NCBI RefSeq assembly: GCF_030412915.1
Contig: NZ_JAUHJR010000014.1
Span: 1-32,568 of the forward strand
Origin: Nocardioides abyssi
GTDB taxonomy: Bacteria; Actinomycetota; Actinomycetes; Propionibacteriales; Nocardioidaceae
Direction of reading: 5' to 3'
DNA length: 32,568 nucleotides
Both the position numbers and the translations under genes were made by a program. Positions 16,320 through 24,032 of this stretch are shown here, piece after piece. The notes under the pieces are model-generated. The model searched no databases and had not been told where the DNA came from. It saw only the letters and a program-made list of their open reading frames with translations. Position 1 is the first letter of the stretch. Each line of letters opens with the position of its first letter.

Positions 16320-16973
16320 TCAGCCGAAGGGCAGCGGCTCCGGGGCGAGCGAGACCGCCTTGGCGCGGGCGGCGGTGAGCCGCCGGCGGTGGTGCTGGCG
16401 GCAGAGCACCTCGTAGGCGACGTCGGCCGGCGCGGCCCCTGCCTCGTCGACGTCACCGACGACGATGACCTCGCCCTCGACGACCATCGCGCCGTTCTCG
16501 GTGCGCGCGTTGTGGGTGGCCCGCTTGCCGCACCAGCACAGCGCCTCGACCTGGAGGACGTTCATCCGGTCGGCGATCTCGACCAGGCGCTGGGAGCCCT
16601 CGAAGAGCGCGGTGCGGAAGTCGGTGAGGATGCCGAAGGCGAAGACGTCGATCTGCAGCTCGTCGACGACCTTGGCCAGCTGGTCGACCTGCTCGCGGGT
16701 GTAGAACTGCGCCTCGTCGCAGATCAGGTAGTCGATCCGCCCGCCGTGGGTGAGCGTCTCGACGACGTAGCGCCAGAAGTCGAAGTCCGGGCCGACCTCG
16801 AGCGCATCGTGGGTCAGGCCGAGCCGGCTGGAGATCCGCGCCTCGCCCGCGCGGTCGTTCGCGGTGAAGATCCGGCCCGCCCGGCCGCGGGCGGCGTGGT
16901 TGTGGTTGGTCTGGAGCGCCAGGGTCGACTTGCCGGAGTCCATCGTCCCGGTGAAGAAGTGCAGTTCCGCCAC
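16320..16973 (-). CDS. tdk: Thymidine kinase (TK1 type)
   Basis: This 217-aa enzyme phosphorylates thymidine for dTTP salvage. The P-loop GTMDSGKST (9-17) is near the N-terminus. The Walker B-type CDEAQFYT and the lasso-domain zinc ligands (CWCGKRATHN and the later CRQHHRRR) follow in the normal TK1 order. The length fits the family. The GTG at 16973 is chosen because GGGAGG (16982-16987) lies 8 bases upstream and the conserved AELHFFTGT starts immediately. The reading frame stays open upstream but runs antisense to the sulfurtransferase. The gene diverges from the sulfurtransferase across 61 bp. It marks the point where the conserved gene order resumes after the accessory block. Confidence 0.94.
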   Translation of the reverse strand: MAELHFFTGTMDSGKSTLALQTNHNHAARGRAGRIFTANDRAGEARISSRLGLTHDALEVGPDFDFWRYVVETLTHGGRIDYLICDEAQFYTREQVDQLAKVVDELQIDVFAFGILTDFRTALFEGSQRLVEIADRMNVLQVEALCWCGKRATHNARTENGAMVVEGEVIVVGDVDEAGAAPADVAYEVLCRQHHRRRLTAARAKAVSLAPEPLPFG

Positions 16974-17034
16974 CGGCGGATCCTCCCACGGCGGCTCGCC
17001 CGCGCCGTCGGTGGCACGCGGCAGGATGGGCCGC

Positions 17035-17871
17035 GTGACCTCACCCCTGATCACCGCCGAGGAGCTGCTCGCCGCCGTCACCGCCGGCGACGCCCCGACC
17101 GTGCTGGACGTGCGCTGGCGCCTGGGCGGGCCGCCGGGCCGCGAGGAGTTCGAGCGCGGCCACGTGCCCGGGAGCGCGTACGTCGACCTCGACCGCGACC
17201 TCGCCTCGCCGGCGGGCCCGCGGGGGCGCCACCCGCTGCCGCCGACCGACGTGCTCGAGGCAGCGATGCGCGCCGCGGGCGTCTCGGGTGACCGGCCGGT
17301 GGTCGTGCTCGACGACTGGGCCGGTCGGGCCGCGGCGCGGGCCTGGTGGCTGCTGCGCTTCCACGGGCACCCCGACGTGCGGGTGCTCGACGGTGCCTGG
17401 CCCGCGTGGCTGGCCGCCGGTGGGCCGGTCGAGACAGGGCCCACGACGCCCGAGCCCGGCGACTTCACGGCCCGGCCCGGCGGGATGCCGGTCGTCGAGG
17501 TCGACGGCGTGCGCGACGCGGAGGTGCTCGTCGACGCCCGGGCGCCCGAGCGCTACCGCGGGGACGTCGAGCCGGTCGACCCCGTCGGCGGGCACGTCCC
17601 CGGCGCGGTCAACGTGCCGACTGACATCAACCTGCGGGCCGACGGGCGCTTCCGCAACCCGGCCCAGCTGCGCGCCTTCTACGCGGCCGAGGGGGCCACG
17701 ACGGACGCCGACGTGGCGGCGTACTGCGGGTCGGGGGTGACCGCGACCCACGACGTGCTCGCGATGGAGGTGGCCGGTGTCCGGGCAGCGCTGTGGCCGG
17801 GCAGCTGGAGCGAGTGGGTGGCCGACCCGTCGCGGCCGGTGGCGACCGGCCCTACCAGTGGACGCCCTTGA
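17035..17871 (+). CDS. Thiosulfate/3-mercaptopyruvate sulfurtransferase (tandem rhodanese)
   Basis: This 278-aa protein has two rhodanese domains. The first (about 5-130) is inactive, with DDWAG at the equivalent site. The second (about 150-275) carries the active cysteine C231 in CGSGVTATH, the loop type usual for mercaptopyruvate/thiosulfate sulfurtransferases. It transfers sulfane sulfur to cyanide or thiol acceptors in the cytoplasm. The GTG at 17035 is chosen because CAGGAT lies 7 bases before it, a relaxed form of the window's leaderless promoters. An in-frame ATG at 17026 would overlap that hexamer. The last 20 bp overlap the 3' end of the acyl-CoA reductase gene on the other strand. 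Which sulfur donor is used cannot be told. Confidence 0.9.
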   Translation: MTSPLITAEELLAAVTAGDAPTVLDVRWRLGGPPGREEFERGHVPGSAYVDLDRDLASPAGPRGRHPLPPTDVLEAAMRAAGVSGDRPVVVLDDWAGRAAARAWWLLRFHGHPDVRVLDGAWPAWLAAGGPVETGPTTPEPGDFTARPGGMPVVEVDGVRDAEVLVDARAPERYRGDVEPVDPVGGHVPGAVNVPTDINLRADGRFRNPAQLRAFYAAEGATTDADVAAYCGSGVTATHDVLAMEVAGVRAALWPGSWSEWVADPSRPVATGPTSGRP

Positions 17872-19858
17872 GGACGCGCGCCAGCATCAGCTGCTCGGTC
17901 TCGCGGGCCGGCGGCCGCGTGTCGTCGGCCGGCGGCGGGGGCGTGCCCTGGGCGGCCGTGGAGTCCGGGAAGACGTGGTAGGCCAGGTTGAGGATGCGGA
18001 AGGTCAGCCGCGGCGCCAGCGTGTGCGCCACCGCGCCCGCGTTGCCGAGCAGGGTGTTGATCTCGTGCGGCCGCCCGACCATCGCCTCGACCACCAGGTC
18101 GGCCGCCTGCGCCGGTGAGATGGTGGGGAACTTGTCGTAGAGCTTGGTCGGGGCGATCATCGGCGTCCGCACCAGCGGCATGTGGATGTTGGTGAACGAG
18201 ATGCCGTCGCCGACCAGCTCGCTGGAGACGACGTTGCTCCAGGAGTCCAGCGCCGACTTCGAGGCGACGTACGCCGAGAAGCGCGGCGGGTTGGTCTGCA
18301 CCCCGATCGAGCTGACGTTGACCACGTGGCCGCTCTTCTGCTGCCGCATCGCCGGCAGCAGGCCCATCACCAGACGCACCGCACCGAAGTAGTTGAGCTG
18401 CATCGTGCGCTCGAAGTCGTGGAACCGGCCCTCCGAGAGCTTCAGCGACCGCCGGATCGAGCGGCCGGCGTTGTTGACCACCACGTCGACCGACGGCAGC
18501 TCGGTGACCAGCGTGGTGCACAGCGCGTCGATCGCGTCGAGGTCGGAGAGGTCGCAGGGGTGCACGTGCGCGGTGCCGCCGCGCAGCTCGATGAGCGCCT
18601 TGAGGTCCTCGAGCTTGTCCTTGCCCCGGGCGACGAGGACGGGTACGCCGCCGGCCTGCGCCACCTTCAGCGCCGTGACCTGGCCGATGCCGGAGGAGGC
18701 GCCGGTGATCACGACGTGCTTGCCCCTCAGCGCCGACCGGATGCGCTGGTCGTCGCCGGTGGAGGTGTCGAGGTGCTCCTCCCACCACGACCACAGCGTG
18801 CGGGCGTAGCCCTCCAGGTCAGGCACCGCGATGCCCGACCCGGCCAGCGCCCGCTCGGTGCGGCGGGCGTCGAAGACGGTCGGGAACGACGTGTGCGCCA
18901 GCACCTCGGCCGGGATGCCGACGCGGCTGGTCAGTGGGTCCAGCGCCTTCTGCACCACCGGGTTGCCGACCACGCCGGAGAGCAGCGCCGCCGGGCGCAG
19001 CACGCGGGGGAGCAACCCCGGCCCGTCGAGGGAGGTGACGAAACGCGGCGCCCCGGCGGCGGCGCAGAACGCGTTGATCGCCTGGACGACGGGCATCGGC
19101 TCGGGGTCGACGAGGTGGAAGGCCTCGCCGTCGCGGTCGGGCAGGTGCGCGAGGTGGTCAAGCGCCGAGGCGACGTAGTCGACCGGCACCACGTTGGTCG
19201 CGCCGACGTCGACGCCGACCATCGGCACCCACGCCGGAAGGGTGTCGCGGAGGGTCTTGAGCAGCGGGAAGAAGTAGTAGGGCCCGTCGACCTTGTCCAT
19301 CTCACCGGTCGCGGAGTGGCCGACCACGATCGCCGGCCGGTAGACCCGCCACGGCACCGCCGACTCCTCGCGGACGATCCGCTCCGACTCGTGCTTGGTC
19401 CGGTGGTACGGCGAGGGCAGGTGCTGCCCCTCGTCGAACATCGTCTCGTCGAACCGGCCCCGGAAGTCGCCCGCCACCGCCACAGAGCTCACGTGGTGGA
19501 GGTGGGCCGTGCCCAGCGCCTCGGCCAGCTCCAGCGCGTGGCGGGTGCCGTCGACGTTCATCGTCTCGTTGGTGGCGTCGTCGGCGGTCATGTCGTAGAT
19601 CGCCGCGAGGTGGAAGAAGTGCTCGATGCCGCCGGCGTGCTCGGCGACCCACGCGGGGTCGACGCCGAGGCCGGGCTCGGCCAGGTCGCCCACCACCGGC
19701 ACCACCCGGTCGCTGCCCCACCGGCGCGCCAGCGCCGCGAGCCGCGGCAACGACGCCTCCCGGCACAGCACGTGCACGTCGCCCTCGCGGTGGTCGAGCA
19801 GCTCCTGCACCAGGTGGCGACCGATGAACCCTGTGGCGCCGGTCACGAAGTACGACAT
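17852..19858 (-). CDS. Two-domain SDR fatty acyl-CoA reductase-like protein
   Basis: This 668-aa fusion of two short-chain dehydrogenase domains resembles the mycobacterial acyl-CoA reductase type (Rv3391/AcrA1). The N-terminal extended SDR has GATGFIG (7-13) and YHRTK (Y151, K155), as in acyl-CoA/carboxylate reductase domains. The C-terminal classical SDR has TGASSGIG (385-392), NNAG (462-465), VSS and YVASK (Y530, K534). Both NAD(P)H sites and both catalytic pairs are intact. Reduction of a fatty acyl-CoA to aldehyde and then alcohol, for wax ester or similar lipid, is the likely role. The ATG at 19858 follows TAGGGT by 6 bases, so the mRNA is probably leaderless. The 399-bp intergenic element ends 31 bp upstream of the start. 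The exact substrate is inferred. Confidence 0.88.
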   Translation of the reverse strand: MSYFVTGATGFIGRHLVQELLDHREGDVHVLCREASLPRLAALARRWGSDRVVPVVGDLAEPGLGVDPAWVAEHAGGIEHFFHLAAIYDMTADDATNETMNVDGTRHALELAEALGTAHLHHVSSVAVAGDFRGRFDETMFDEGQHLPSPYHRTKHESERIVREESAVPWRVYRPAIVVGHSATGEMDKVDGPYYFFPLLKTLRDTLPAWVPMVGVDVGATNVVPVDYVASALDHLAHLPDRDGEAFHLVDPEPMPVVQAINAFCAAAGAPRFVTSLDGPGLLPRVLRPAALLSGVVGNPVVQKALDPLTSRVGIPAEVLAHTSFPTVFDARRTERALAGSGIAVPDLEGYARTLWSWWEEHLDTSTGDDQRIRSALRGKHVVITGASSGIGQVTALKVAQAGGVPVLVARGKDKLEDLKALIELRGGTAHVHPCDLSDLDAIDALCTTLVTELPSVDVVVNNAGRSIRRSLKLSEGRFHDFERTMQLNYFGAVRLVMGLLPAMRQQKSGHVVNVSSIGVQTNPPRFSAYVASKSALDSWSNVVSSELVGDGISFTNIHMPLVRTPMIAPTKLYDKFPTISPAQAADLVVEAMVGRPHEINTLLGNAGAVAHTLAPRLTFRILNLAYHVFPDSTAAQGTPPPPADDTRPPARETEQLMLARVLKGVHW

Positions 19859-19870
19859 GCGCGGACCCTA
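19859..19870 (-). promoter_or_regulatory. Leaderless promoter (-10 TAGGGT) of the acyl-CoA reductase gene
   Basis: On the minus strand TAGGGT (19870-19865) is followed by CCGCGC and the ATG at 19858. There is no Shine-Dalgarno sequence. The hexamer is the same as those at 7194 and 8461. Confidence 0.65.
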
Positions 19871-19994
19871 CTCCCGGCCGCCCGTGCACCCCGCTGGTCG
19901 AGCAGCGAGCGCCGGCCGGTGGGTTGAGGAAGGCGCGCAGCGCCTGTCTCGAAACCGAGCGTCGACGAGACCCCGTGAGCCAACCGCAGCCTCG

Positions 19995-20149
19995 GGGTAC
20001 GCCGTGGTGGGGTCGGGGCCTGCGGCTCCCGCCGGACGGGCAGGCCCGGTCTACCAGGCCTGCGCTCGTGTCTCGGCCCGGCAGACCCAACCACGACCGG
20101 GCCTGCCCGCCCGTCGTCCGCCTCCGGCCCCGACCCGCGCCGCGTACCC
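19995..20149. repeat. Long interrupted hairpin inside the 399-bp element
   Basis: Three pairs of perfect arms nest in register: 8 bp (19995-20002 with 20142-20149), 11 bp (20010-20020 with 20126-20136) and 14 bp (20038-20051 with 20095-20108). A 43-base loop lies at 20052-20094. The 17-base stretch between the last two pairs is poorly matched but equal in length on both arms. Confidence 0.8.
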
Positions 20150-20150
20150 G

Positions 20151-20184
20151 GGTCCGCGGCCGGCCTTCGGCCCGGCGGCGGACC
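20151..20184. repeat. Small hairpin with TTCG centre
   Basis: GGTCCGC (20151-20157) pairs with GCGGACC (20178-20184). The interior GGCCGGCC-TTCG-GGCCCGGC can pair further around a TTCG tetraloop. It directly follows the long hairpin within the same element. It might terminate transcription from sepH, though it lies over 100 bp past that stop. Confidence 0.5.
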
Positions 20185-20296
20185 GGGGGATGTCGTCGAG
20201 GGCTGACGAGGGTGGTTGCTGCCCCGCGTCGCTCACCGGGGTCTCGTCGACGGTCGGCGCTGTGGCGCCTCCCTGCTCGACCAGCGGGTGGCCGGG

Positions 20297-21277
20297 TCAG
20301 TCCTGCTTGCCGCCGCCGAACATGATCTCGTCCCAGCTCGGGACCGACGCGCGGCCGCGGCTCTTGCGGACCGGGCGGCGCGGGGGCGGCTGCTCCTCGG
20401 CGGCGGGCTCCTCCGCGGGTGCCTCGGCCGGCTCGTCGCGGACGGCGGGCTGCTCGGTGGTGGGGGCGTCGTCGGTGACGTCCAGGGCGGCGGCGTCGGC
20501 AGCCTGCTCGGCCTGGTCGTGCTCCTGGGCGGCGACGGCGGGCTCGGAGGGAGCGTCGGTGTCGCGGAACGCCTCGACCGGCTCGTCGTGGACCAGCGAG
20601 ATCGCGTCGTCGCCGAGGGGGAGCTCCTGGTCGACGGGGTCGACGGTGGTGAGCCGGCGCTGGCGCACCTGCTGGAGGTCGTCGCGCGCGGGCTCCGGCT
20701 CGGGCAGGGCGTCGCCGACGAGCCAGCGGGCGTCGTCGTTGTCGAGGAGCACGAAGTTGCCGGGCATGTCGAAGGTGAGCTCGGCGATGCCGCTGCGCTT
20801 CGAGGTCTCGTACGCCGCGACGAGGGCCCAGCGACCGTCGTCGCGCCGCCAGGAGTCCCACTCCACGACGTCGGCGGCGACGTGCAGCGAGCGCAGGTGT
20901 GCCTCGACGGCCTCCCCGAGGGTGCGCGCCGTCCCGGCGGTCTCGCCGCTCCGGCGGCGGACCGAGGACTTCTGGGCGCGCTGGGCGACGTGCTGGCGCT
21001 CCGCGAGCACGGGCCCGGCGAACGCCATGATCTTGTCGACCGAGGTGCCTGCGGCGGCCGCGACGTCCTCGGTGGACTCACCGGACCGGATGCGGGCCTG
21101 GATGTCGCGGGGCCGCAGGGTGCTCTCCATCTGCTTCTCCATACGTCTCGGCGGGGGCTCGCGCAGCGCACTGCGGAGGCGCTGGTCGATGACGAGCTCG
21201 TGCTCGTCACCGGTCTCGTCGGTCAGCAGCAGGCGCTTGCCGTCCTCGCTCACTCCGGTGAGCTGGAGGTGCGCCAT
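20297..21277 (-). CDS. sepH: SepH, septation protein (DUF3071)
   Basis: This 326-aa actinobacterial cell-division protein is known in Streptomyces and mycobacteria to bind FtsZ and promote filament assembly at the septum. The N-terminal DUF3071 domain (about 1-165) includes a helix-turn-helix-like stretch, STEDVAAAAGTSVDKIMAFAGPV. A long acidic, alanine/glutamate/proline-rich linker follows (about 210-300). The conserved C-terminal tail GRASVPSWDEIMFGG is present, and this tail is diagnostic of the family. The ATG at 21277 has AAGGA 10 bases upstream. A possible -10, TAGGCT (21331-21326), would give a leader of about 40 bases, unlike the leaderless genes around it. It diverges from the TRIC-like gene and its 3' end abuts the 399-bp element. 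Confidence 0.93.
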   Translation of the reverse strand: MAHLQLTGVSEDGKRLLLTDETGDEHELVIDQRLRSALREPPPRRMEKQMESTLRPRDIQARIRSGESTEDVAAAAGTSVDKIMAFAGPVLAERQHVAQRAQKSSVRRRSGETAGTARTLGEAVEAHLRSLHVAADVVEWDSWRRDDGRWALVAAYETSKRSGIAELTFDMPGNFVLLDNDDARWLVGDALPEPEPARDDLQQVRQRRLTTVDPVDQELPLGDDAISLVHDEPVEAFRDTDAPSEPAVAAQEHDQAEQAADAAALDVTDDAPTTEQPAVRDEPAEAPAEEPAAEEQPPPRRPVRKSRGRASVPSWDEIMFGGGKQD

Positions 21278-21353
21278 GGGTGTGTGGTCCTTGCCCGGTC
21301 GTTCCTGCTGGTCGTGGGGCCAGAGCCTACGCCAGGCGGTGCCCCGGCACCGG

Positions 21354-21365
21354 TAACCTCCGAGC
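21354..21365 (+). promoter_or_regulatory. Leaderless promoter (-10 TAACCT) of the TRIC-like gene
   Basis: TAACCT at 21354-21359 plus a 6-base spacer precedes the GTG at 21366. It shares the 88-bp divergent region with the sepH promoter. There is no Shine-Dalgarno sequence. Confidence 0.62.
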
Positions 21366-21983
21366 GTGCCGACGCTCGTGGTGCTCGACCTGGTCGGGAT
21401 CTTCGCGTTCGCCATCTCCGGTGCGTTGGTCGCGGTGCGCAAGGACCTCGACGTCTTCGGCGTGCTGCTGCTCGCCGGGACGACCGGGCTGGGCGGCGGG
21501 TTCATCCGCGACCTGCTCATCGACGCCGCCCCGCCGGCGGCGCTGGCCGACTGGCGGTACCTGCTGGTGCCGGTGGCGGCGGGGCTGCTGACCTTCGGCT
21601 ACCACCCGACGCTGGGGCGGATGGAGCGCACGGTCAACGTCTTCGACGCCTTCGGGCTGGCGCTGTTCTGCGCCGCGGGCGCGCTCAAGGCGCTCGACCA
21701 CGGCCTGGGGCCGGTGCCGGCCGCGCTGCTGGGCATGACGACCGCGATCGGCGGCGGCATGCTGCGCGACGTGCTGGCCGGGCGGGTGCCGGCGGTGCTG
21801 CGTGGTGACCTGTACGCGACGCCGGCGCTGGCCGGGGCGCTGGTCGTCGTGGTGGGGGTGGAGCTCGACCTGCCGCGGGTCGCGGTCAGCGTCGTGGGCG
21901 CCACGGTGTGCCTGGTGTGGCGGCTGCTGGCCCTCTGGCGGGGGTGGCAGGCGCCGCGGGCGCCGGGTGCCGCGAGCGTCTGA
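21366..21983 (+). CDS. Trimeric intracellular cation (TRIC) channel family protein (UPF0126)
   Basis: This 205-aa membrane protein has about seven helices made of two UPF0126 repeats. Each repeat carries the glycine kink and charge motif: TTGLGGGFIRDLL (about 39-51) and TTAIGGGMLRDVL (about 123-135). A conserved VNVFDAFGLALFCAAGA follows the first repeat. Prokaryotic TRIC proteins form monovalent-cation channels as trimers in the inner membrane. The length and motif spacing fit the family well. The GTG at 21366 is fixed by the leaderless promoter. A 13-bp-stem structure follows 28 bp after the stop and may terminate its transcript. Confidence 0.9.
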   Translation: MPTLVVLDLVGIFAFAISGALVAVRKDLDVFGVLLLAGTTGLGGGFIRDLLIDAAPPAALADWRYLLVPVAAGLLTFGYHPTLGRMERTVNVFDAFGLALFCAAGALKALDHGLGPVPAALLGMTTAIGGGMLRDVLAGRVPAVLRGDLYATPALAGALVVVVGVELDLPRVAVSVVGATVCLVWRLLALWRGWQAPRAPGAASV

Positions 21984-22011
21984 CGCCTCTCGGCGCCCGG
22001 CCGGCGGCCCG

Positions 22012-22092
22012 CGGCGGCGGCCGCGTCGGATGCGTCGGATGCGTCGGATGCGTCGGATGGGCCGTCGCCGATGAGTCCGGCGGCCGCCGCCG
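22012..22092. promoter_or_regulatory. Stem-loop enclosing tandem 9-mers, upstream of the ABC operon
   Basis: CGGCGGCGGCCGC (22012-22024) is the exact reverse complement of 22080-22092, giving a 13-bp stem. Its 55-base loop carries the four GCGTCGGAT copies. It lies between the TRIC-like stop (21983) and the ABC ATPase start (22164). It could end the first transcript or control the second; sequence alone does not decide. Confidence 0.5.
22023..22058. repeat. Four perfect tandem copies of GCGTCGGAT
   Basis: The 9-base unit repeats four times without mismatch (22023-22031, 22032-22040, 22041-22049, 22050-22058). It is non-coding here. It could be a repeated protein-binding site or a slippage-prone tract whose copy number varies between strains. 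Confidence 0.85.
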
Positions 22093-22163
22093 GTCGGCAG
22101 GATCATGTGCACCCAGGAGAATTGCCGTGACCACTGTCGGTGGGACGTGCCAGCGTGACCTCC

Positions 22164-23171
22164 ATGACATCCGACCTCGCGATCGAGACCTCCGGGCTCG
22201 TCAAGACCTTCGGCGACACCCGTGCCGTGGACGGCGTCGACCTGGCCGTCCCGGCCGGCGGCGTCTACGGCGTGCTCGGGCCCAACGGCGCGGGCAAGAC
22301 CACGACCATCCGGATGCTCGCGACGCTGCTGCCGCCCGACGGCGGCACGGCACGCGTGCTGGGCCACGACGTCGTCTCCGAGGCGACGCAGGTCCGCTCC
22401 CGGGTGGCCCTCACCGGCCAGTTCGCTTCGCTCGACGAGGACCTGACCGGCACCGAGAACCTCGTGCTCATCGCGCGGCTCCAGGGCTACTCCCGGTCGG
22501 CGGCCAAGGAGCGGTCCGCCGAGCTGCTCGAGGCGTTCGACCTCACGGCCGCGGCGCGCAAGCAGGTGAAGGCCTACTCCGGCGGCATGCGGCGGCGCCT
22601 CGACATCGCCGGCTCGATCGTGGTCCGCCCCGACCTGATGTTCCTCGACGAGCCGACGACCGGGCTCGACCCCCGCAGCCGCAACCAGGTGTGGGAGATC
22701 ATCCGCGCGCTGGTGCGGGCGGGGACGACGGTGCTGCTGACCACGCAGTACCTCGAGGAGGCCGACCAGCTCGCCGACCGGATCGCCGTCATCGACCACG
22801 GCCGGGTGATCGCCGAGGGCACCAGTGGCGAGCTCAAGGCGTCGGTCGGCTCGGGCGCGGTCAAGGTGCGCGTCGCCGACCCGACCGACCGCGCGGCGCT
22901 CGCGGCGCTGCTGGCCGAGTCGCTCGACGCCGAGCCGGTGCTCGACTCCGACCCGGCCTCGCTGTCCTTCCGCGTGGCGGACCCGACCGTCGTGGCCGGC
23001 GCGCTGCACCGGGCGGGCGAGCACGGGCTGCTGATCAGCGAGTACTCCCTCGGCCAGCCCAGCCTCGACGAGGTCTTCCTCGCCCTCACCGGGCGCCCGG
23101 CCGAGGAGACCGCACCTGGTCCCACCGGCGCCGACCCCAGCCGACCCACCGCAGAGGAGGTCCCGGCATGA
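22164..23171 (+). CDS. ABC transporter ATP-binding protein (DrrA-like)
   Basis: This 335-aa ATPase of an efflux-type ABC exporter has the Walker A motif GPNGAGKTT (39-47), the signature [12 protein letters not shown] (138-149) and Walker [14 protein letters not shown] (158-170). A DrrA-type C-terminal extension (about 230-315) has [20 protein letters not shown] near its end. It energises the permease encoded next. The start is chosen at the ATG 22164. A GTG at 22155, with GGTGGGAC upstream, is an equally possible alternative that adds three residues. The stop overlaps the permease ATG in ATGA. Substrates of this family include antibiotics and lipids; none can be named here. The stem-loop with tandem 9-mers upstream may be regulatory. 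Confidence 0.92.
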   Translation: MTSDLAIETSGLVKTFGDTRAVDGVDLAVPAGGVYGVLGPNGAGKTTTIRMLATLLPPDGGTARVLGHDVVSEATQVRSRVALTGQFASLDEDLTGTENLVLIARLQGYSRSAAKERSAELLEAFDLTAAARKQVKAYSGGMRRRLDIAGSIVVRPDLMFLDEPTTGLDPRSRNQVWEIIRALVRAGTTVLLTTQYLEEADQLADRIAVIDHGRVIAEGTSGELKASVGSGAVKVRVADPTDRAALAALLAESLDAEPVLDSDPASLSFRVADPTVVAGALHRAGEHGLLISEYSLGQPSLDEVFLALTGRPAEETAPGPTGADPSRPTAEEVPA

Positions 23172-24022
23172 CGACCACGACCCGGGCCGACACCACCAGC
23201 CCGCAGCCGCGCGCGCTCGACGCGTCCGTCATCGCCGCCGTCGGCGGGGCCGAGCGGCCCCGCCACGCCGGGCCGGTGGGCGCGTCGATCACCTACGGGT
23301 GGCGGGCGCTGCTGAAGATCAAGCACGTCCCCGAGCAGCTCTTCGACGTGACGATGTTCCCGATCATGTTCACGCTGATGTTCACCTACGTCTTCGGCGG
23401 GGCGGTCTCGGGCTCGCCGGGTGAGTACCTCCAGTACGCGCTGCCCGGCATCCTCACGCAGACGGTCGTGTTCATCACGATCTACACCGCACTCACCATC
23501 AACACCGACATCGAGAAGGGCGTCTTCGACCGGTTCCGCTCGCTGCCGGTGTGGCGGCCGGCGCTGCTGGTCGGCGCGCTGCTCGGCGACGCCCTGCGCT
23601 ACGTCCTGGCCTCGGCCGTGGTGCTGACGGTCGGCCTCGCGATCGGCTACCGGGCGCCCGGCGGCGTGCTCGGCGTGGTCGCGGCCGTCGCGCTGCTGGT
23701 GCTCTTCTGCGTCGCACTGACCTGGGTCTGGCTGATCGTCGGGCTCAAGGTCCGCACCCCGAACGCGGTCATGGGGATCTCGATGATGGTGCTCTTCCCG
23801 CTCACCTTCGTCTCCTCGGTCTTCGCGCCCCCGGAGACGATGCCGGGCTGGCTGCAGGCGTTCGTCGACGTCAACCCGGTCACCCTGCTCGTCGAGGCCG
23901 CTCGCGGGCTGATGAACGACGCGGCCGACGGCGGCGACATCCTCCTCGTCGTGCTCCTGTCGGTCGCGATCACCGCCGTCTTCGCGCCGATCGCGCTGCG
24001 GCTCTACAACAACAAGACCTGA
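23168..24022 (+). CDS. ABC-2 type transporter permease (DrrB-like)
   Basis: This 284-aa permease has a hydrophilic N-terminus (about 1-55) and six membrane helices. The ABC-2 pattern is clear: [20 protein letters not shown] (first helices), [19 protein letters not shown] (coupling loop) and [26 protein letters not shown] (before the last helix). It pairs with the DrrA-like ATPase to export an unknown compound across the membrane. The ATG at 23168 overlaps the ATPase stop by 4 bases and has GAGGAGG upstream, so translation is coupled. The stop at 24020-24022 overlaps the ribosome site of the following gene. Confidence 0.92.
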   Translation: MTTTTRADTTSPQPRALDASVIAAVGGAERPRHAGPVGASITYGWRALLKIKHVPEQLFDVTMFPIMFTLMFTYVFGGAVSGSPGEYLQYALPGILTQTVVFITIYTALTINTDIEKGVFDRFRSLPVWRPALLVGALLGDALRYVLASAVVLTVGLAIGYRAPGGVLGVVAAVALLVLFCVALTWVWLIVGLKVRTPNAVMGISMMVLFPLTFVSSVFAPPETMPGWLQAFVDVNPVTLLVEAARGLMNDAADGGDILLVVLLSVAITAVFAPIALRLYNNKT

Positions 24023-24032
24023 GGGGCTGCCG

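Larger units (their letters stand above)
19890..20288. repeat. 399-bp intergenic element with inverted arms
   Basis: This fills the 438-bp gap between the acyl-CoA reductase and sepH; I see no gene in it. The outer ends are perfect 16-bp inverted repeats: CCCGCTGGTCGAGCAG (19890-19905) and its complement at 20273-20288. A second block, CGTCGACGAGACCCC followed by GTGAGC (19960-19980), recurs inverted at 20231-20252 with one extra base. The arms are therefore homologous, with a longer insert in the left arm. The left arm contains the phrase TTGAGGAAGGCGCGCAGCGC, and TGTCTCGAAACC follows it. I recall such phrases as interspersed repeats in Nocardioides genomes, but have not verified this. The element ends 8 bp before the sepH stop codon. 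Confidence 0.75.

Noticed and set aside
22062-22080. Hammerhead ribozyme core (CGATGAGTCC resembles CUGAUGAG)
   Set aside because: No GAAAC partner segment or third stem is found nearby.
22128-22163. A start at GTG 22128 after GGAGAATTGCC
   Set aside because: It has a good ribosome-site appearance but opens a frame that is arginine-rich shadow of the ABC ATPase; the ATPase itself starts at 22155 or 22164.
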